From NCBI GenBank assembly GCA_006384855.1, contig VCJN01000483.1:124001-188000 (forward strand): a stretch of 64,000 nt of DNA, written 5' to 3'. A program made the position numbers and the translations under genes. Below are positions 59,610-64,000 of the stretch, one piece after another. The first letter of the stretch is position 1; each line of letters opens with the position of its first letter. The notes under the pieces were generated by a model that searched no databases, was not told the origin of the DNA, and was given only the letters and a program-made list of their open reading frames with translations. The stretch is from Tetraselmis striata. Lineage: Eukaryota; Chlorophyta; Chlorodendrophyceae; Chlorodendrales; Chlorodendraceae.

Positions 59610-60198
59610 GGCCCGGGCAGCCGGCCCCGCCGTAGCATAGCGCGCCCGAACCCCCCACCCCAAAACCCCCTGTTGCCCCCCGGCCCGAACCGCCGCAGCC
59701 CTCTAATGTAAGCCCCATACAAATTGCGGAGGCGCTCCGCGCGCTCCACCACTGGGGATGCCCTCTCTCCTGTACACCCTCGTGCCAGGGGAGAGCGCGC
59801 GCAGCGGGACACACGACCAGCAACGGAAGGGCCGGTACCGCATCGCCGCTTGCCGCCATCCCATGCTCAATATGGCGTGACATGGGGCAGAGGGTGGCGA
59901 TGCTGCTGCTAGCGAAGCGGGGGGGGGGGTGCTGAAATAGAATGGTTGTGAATTATGGCAGCGCTCATTGTCCGTTTCGTGATGATGTGAGCGGCTGCCA
60001 GGCGGGGTTCTGGATTAAATGTCATCCGGTGGAGGATCACGAGCATCTCTCCTTGTGGAGTTGTGGAATTCGTTCCGAATTCCGGAGGTCTTTTTTGATT
60101 TAAATCGGCTTGTGAATTACAAGGGAGGTGAATATTACTTGCAGCGCACCGAGCGAAAACAATTCAACAGTGTTTCTCGAATCCAAGTGCGGCAATTT
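59610..60198. other. 3' flank of lipoamide dehydrogenase
   Basis: GC-rich at first, then AT-richer from about 59930. TGTAA motifs, the usual green-algal polyadenylation signal, occur at 59707 (aatgtaagcc), about 100 bases after the stop. A short frame at 60019-60204 with an ATG is probably chance. Confidence 0.45.
59706..59711 (+). promoter_or_regulatory. Possible TGTAA polyadenylation signal
   Basis: TGTAA lies about 100 bases downstream of the lipoamide dehydrogenase stop. This pentamer is the common poly(A) signal in chlorophyte nuclear genes. No cleavage site can be seen. Confidence 0.4.
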
Positions 60199-60445
60199 GA
60201 ATAGAATAGAAATAAAAGAACGTGTTGATATTTTGGCCTTTCTTGAAAGAAAACTGACACAGCGCACATCTTAATAGTATTATTGCGAGTCGATCGGGGA
60301 TGGCACTATGTAGCGCTACATTGTTTGAGTTTGTATTGCCCATTTATTCAGGAAAAGGTCGTGTGCTTTGTCTGAAATCAGACAGCGATACAGGAATGCT
60401 TTTGATAAGATGCACAGCGATAAGATGACGCATGCTGACTACGAT
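60199..60445. repeat. Dispersed repeat R5, copy b
   Basis: It matches 49552-49790 in order: gaatagaatagaa, CTTTCTTGAAAGAAAACTGA, ACATTGTTTGAGTTTGTATT with gcccat, then a diverged right part. No coding frame is shared. Confidence 0.6.
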
Positions 60446-60700
60446 TGCTACGCTTGATAGGTAAGTGAAGGCTCGTCCTTGTGCCGATAAATCTGTCGCC
60501 TCCGCCTGCTCACTTTCCAACGGCGCACGCCGACCGGGGTTCCGATAGAGCTGAGTAGCGTGTGTAAGACCACTACTGGCTGGTTCGGACAAGTGTCCGC
60601 GGGGCGGGCTTGGGTCTTCCCGGGTCTGCGGTATATTGCCAGCAATCTACGTGGCAGTGAAAGGATTGCTGACGGACTGTCGACCACACTGCGATGACGT

Positions 60701-60765
60701 ACATCCCTTGGTTGAGCGGTCGTCTTGTACGCGAGAAGTCCCGGGATCGATTCCTGGTCGATGTA
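60701..60765 (+). tRNA. tRNA-Thr(UGU)-like relic
   Basis: An A-box-like TTGGTTGAGCGG, an anticodon-loop CTTGTAC (anticodon TGT) with a 4-bp stem, and a B-box-like GGATCGATTCC are in order. Five T-stem pairs and five of seven acceptor pairs can form. About eight bases of the D-arm are missing and the T-loop starts with A, so this is a degenerate tRNA or a tRNA-derived SINE head rather than a working gene. Confidence 0.3.
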
Positions 60766-61883
60766 TTTCGGCAACATCGTCCCGGCGTGTCCTGGGTTCA
60801 CCCGGTTCACCGGTTGATGCATTCGGGGTTCGAATGAGGCAATGGTCTACGGGATATGCCAGACCTACGACTGCACTGCAGTTGGCGCAAGAGGTCAAGC
60901 GCTGGGGCGACTTCGGCCGATGTCCCGGGGCGAACTTTACTTTTATGGCGATGACACCGTCGTAGACGGCAGTAACCCGGCGAGTGATGGGGTCGGTTAC
61001 GGGCAGTAGAACCGGTGAGTCGCGCGTGACTCGCGCCCCGTAGAGGCTCGGAGAAGGCTCAGCGGGCGTCGGTCGGGAGCCGTGCTTACCTGCGGAGCAG
61101 CAGCGTATATTATTGAGCCGCACGAACACCAGGAGTGAGCAGGGAGCTCGGCAAGCTAAATGATCTCTGTATTCAAAACCCTGCAAGCTACGGGCGGCGT
61201 CCTACGGTTTGTTTTCATCTGATTTATCGACTTGGCAGACTCTTGTCAATATGCGCATATTTGATGAACTGGAACCCAACTGATTTTCTCAACGAATGGT
61301 TTTTTATTTATAGCTCGAGTTTGAAATACCCTAACTGAAACAGAACAGGGGAGGAGGCTGACAATACTGCGTTTGACAGACGGTCTTGTCGTTAACTACT
61401 GTGCGATTGCGTGATTATTCCGGTAACTCTGTTCCATGTGGCGATATATTGCACCCGCCAGTAGCTAGCGTAAACCCTAAAACTGTGCTAGAATGATTCA
61501 CTAATATACAGGCGGTATTTCCGTCCGCAGTCAGTAGCCTGTCGGCATGCGAGCCACACCGCGCATGTCGGTCTCCCACCACACGGAAACCGCCACCTCT
61601 GAGCTCGAATCCCGTCCGGCACCGGCACAGCTTGTCTCGCCCACCAGCACAGGCAACACACAGCGTGCGTGCGTGCCCGGCAGGCTGCAGTCAGGTTTAG
61701 TTACGCGGGCGGGCTTGCACACGCCGGTGCTGCGCGCGCCGAGCCGCATGCGACCGCTCCCTCGCCGCTGCGAGTAGGCAGCGCCGAGGCAGGCAGCCCG
61801 ACAGTCAGGCAGGTGCAGGCCGGAGCGAGGTGGGGCCGCCGCGGCATAGGGGTCGCCATCGGTTTTGTGAGCAGCGGGCAGCC
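60766..61883. other. Spacer and 5' flank of the TTC29-like gene
   Basis: No gene is supported. From about 61540 GC content rises toward the TTC29-like start. TATA-like motifs around 61440-61450 are not convincing. Confidence 0.35.
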
Positions 61884-63572
61884 ATGGTCACCATGCCTAT
61901 GCCGCCCATGTCGCCCACGGGCTTCGGCGGGGCCGACCGCCCGCGCACAAGCACGCCCAACGTGAGCGCAACGCGTCCCTCCCCCCGCCCCGCCCCCGCC
62001 CCCCTTCCTTCCCCGGCTAGGCCCGCCGCCCAACAGTAGCACCAACATCATCAGCAGCAGCGTCGCATAAACCTCAGGCTACGCGCACCTCGCCGGCTTG
62101 GGCTTTCCAGACAGAGAGCAAGGACCGCCACCTCCATGAACGTTGACAAAACGTTCCCTCTTGCTGCCACTGGGCTCTGTTCGAAAGGCGATGGTCTGTT
62201 AGTGGGGGGAGGGGGAAGGGGGGTGTTGATGCTGAGGCTCATGGCGCCCGGGCATGGCTGCAGAGCGGGCGGCGGACGTTCAAGGAGAAGCTGATGGATG
62301 ACATCATTGCTGCGGAGGTACGCAGCATGGCGTCGCCCCTCGGCAAGGACGGCTCGCCCCGGCGCAGGCCTTGCTCATAGGCATGGAACTTACTCCTGCA
62401 TTCACCGCTTCCACGGCACAGGCCAACTCTGCGCAGGAGGCGCTGCTCAGCAAGCCCGCGGACCGCAGCAGCCTGTCGATAGCGTGCCTCGTGGAGGGCT
62501 ACCCGCACGCATTTGTCGGTGCGTCCTGCCCCGCACCGCAGCCCGCTCCCCTCCACTCCCCTCCCCTCCCCACCACCACCTCCCTCTGCATTTGGAGCTG
62601 CCAGATAGCCGCGAGACGCGGTATGTGAGGACCCTGATGCACCGCTAGACTCACTCGTGAGCCTAATGAGCCTACATTAGGCTCATTTTTTTGGTTCCTT
62701 GGGGGTCTAGTTTTGGGGGCTAATTTAGGAGCCTAATGAGCATTAGGCTCAAGTCGCCTTCATTAGGCTAATAAACCTAACATAGGAGCCGCTGCATTAG
62801 GAGCCTAATGTAGCAGCTCTTATGTAGGGCTAGGTACACACAGTAGCCGCCCTCTGCACCGCTCCCAGCGCCCAGCGCCCAGCGCGTGGCTGCATGGCTC
62901 CCCCTGTCTGACATTGTGTCTGCCGGGGCCGCGCAGACTTCTTCACGCTCACCCACTCGGCCGACAGCGGCGACGGGCTGCCCGGCGCTGAGGAGCTGAT
63001 GGCGCAGGGGGTGGACCCCGCCACGTACGTCGTGAGCGAGTACGAGCGCATGGAGCGCCTCCGCCTCGTCCGGAACCAGGCACTCGTCCCCCCAAGCCCG
63101 CTTACTGCCAGGCCCCCCCTTGCATTGACTACAGAACGCCTCCCCCCTCCCCCCCCCCCCCCCCCCCCCCCTCCCGCCAGCAACGCCCACATCGCTCTTG
63201 CCGGTGAGACTGAGCTGCAGGAGCTGAGCCCCCCCCCCCCCTCCCCTTCCCCCCGTAGCTGGTAGTTGCGGACGCGGCGCGGCGGGTGGAGGACCGGCAA
63301 GGCACCTACGAGGCCTACAACAACCTGGCGCACTACTACGAGGAGGTGCGCGCCCCCACCCCACCCCCCACCCACCCACACACACACTCGCACCTCCCCG
63401 CCCGCCCGCCCGCTACTCAACCGCCCGCCCGGCAGAGTGCTGACAGCCCCCGCACGGCCCCGCCTCCCGCAGCAACTGTACATCAGCAAGGCCATCTTCT
63501 TCTACCAGAAGTGTATCGAGATCGCGGGGAGCGACTGGCCGGAGGGCGAGATGGCCGCCACGCTGGCCATCG
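61884..63572 (+). CDS. TTC29: TTC29-like tetratricopeptide protein of motile cilia (partial, runs off right edge)
   Basis: Exons 61884-61961, 62264-62317, 62422-62518, 62937-63067, 63259-63345 and 63473-63572 join in phase, and the gene continues beyond the window. A Met/Pro-rich start leads to KEKLMDDIIAAE and then LSIACLVEGYPHAFVDFFTL. That aligns in pattern with the N-terminal helix of animal TTC29 (CxxMLxxGYxxSF-ELFxL). Next come RRVEDRQGTYEAYNNLAHYY and the TPR helix pair QLYISKAIFFYQKCIEIAGS. TTC29 is an axonemal protein tied to intraflagellar transport and sperm motility in animals, with homologues in flagellate algae. The assignment rests on remembered family pattern, not a search. 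The following intron begins gtgcgactcctcccc. No further exon is certain before 64000. Confidence 0.65.
62659..62821. repeat. Cluster of fold-back repeats in TTC29-like intron 3
   Basis: GAGCCTAATG pairs with CATTAGGCTC at 62659-62668/62675-62684 and again at 62729-62738/62741-62750. A related GCTGCATTAGG/CCTAATGTAGCAGC pair lies at about 62790-62817. The same decamer appears at least five times within 160 bases on alternating strands. Confidence 0.65.
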
Positions 63573-63593
63573 GTGCGACTCCTCCCCCCTCTC

Positions 63594-63599
<6 letters not shown>

Positions 63600-63625
<26 letters not shown>
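63600..63625. repeat. (CA)n microsatellite
   Basis: About 13 CA units in the intron after the last visible TTC29-like exon. A G-run follows at 63801-63824. Confidence 0.8.
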
Positions 63626-63627
<2 letters not shown>

Positions 63628-63904
63628 CCCCCTCCCCCTCCCCCCTGTGTCGTTCACCCTCCCCCCCCCACCACCACCACCACCACAGGCCCACAGGGCT
63701 GCACCTGCACAGCCCTCTGCCTGCTGCATCATGCCACCTAGTCTTGGGGGTTGCCTGCAGACACCACATCCCATACAAGTGTTTGGCGTTTGGGAGGGAG
63801 GGGGGGGGGGGGGGGGGGGGGGGGCTAGATGATGGCAATGAGCCAAAACACTCTATGGCGGGGGTGAAAACTAAACAGTTGACTAGGGTGGAAGCTCGGC
63901 CATT

Positions 63905-64000
63905 TGAAATAGAATAGAGTATAATCTAAATAGAAAAAAGTGTTTGATGGTTTGGATTATTTTGAAAGATAACTGATAGATACATTGTAGCCGTATTGCG
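63905..64000. repeat. Dispersed repeat R5, copy c (cut by window edge)
   Basis: It starts with gaaatagaatagag and continues TTTTGAAAGATAACTGATAG and a gccgtattgcg, matching the left part of copies a and b. It lies inside the presumed next intron of the TTC29-like gene. Confidence 0.55.

Noticed and set aside
1..64000. CRISPR arrays, bacterial operons, phage genes
   Set aside because: No spaced short repeats, no ribosome binding sites or polycistronic gene order. The spliced genes and plastid targeting show a eukaryotic nuclear origin.

Overview
The window reads as nuclear DNA of a green alga. Genes are broken into many short GC-rich exons with GT-AG introns. Several encode plant-type plastid proteins: a FdC2-type ferredoxin and a plastidial lipoamide dehydrogenase, both with transit-peptide-like N-termini. 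A TTC29-like protein of motile cilia suggests a lineage with flagella. Introns and spacers are full of homopolymer G or C runs and TG/TA microsatellites. Plant-type TTTAGGG-like fragments occur in spacers. No prokaryotic operon structure is visible. All gene models were spliced by eye from reading frame, splice-site dinucleotides and phase, with no transcript support.

Layout. Bases 1-9.7 kb hold the 3' end of an unidentified gene (+), two possible exons (-), and a 13-exon UPF1/IGHMBP2-type SF1 helicase gene (-, 3486-9656, 780 aa) with a presequence-like N-terminus. About 9.8-39.4 kb is an accessory island of transposon debris. It contains non-LTR retrotransposon ends and reverse-transcriptase tails, a broken hAT transposase, a 1.45-kb repeat family (one copy with an intact 354-aa frame), a second repeat family split by a nested insertion with a 9-bp target duplication, tandem arrays, inverted copies of an unknown element, and a DIRS/PAT-type tyrosine-recombinase element with split direct repeats (35498-38785).

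About 39.4-64 kb is gene-dense again: FdC2 (+, 39468-42402, six exons, 322 aa), a Sel1-repeat protein (-, 44179 to about 49050), an orphan coding segment (-, about 50331-50605), an acidic nuclear-type protein (-, 51116-52788), plastidial lipoamide dehydrogenase (+, 54408-59609, six exons, 585 aa) and a TTC29-like gene (+, 61884 to beyond the right edge).

How the genes relate. FdC2 and lipoamide dehydrogenase both act in the plastid stroma, in electron transfer and in pyruvate dehydrogenase E3 activity for acetyl-CoA and fatty acid synthesis. The helicase may also be organellar. The other genes have no obvious shared pathway, as expected for eukaryotic gene order. A recurring structural feature is a sense-strand C-run shortly after many 5' splice sites.
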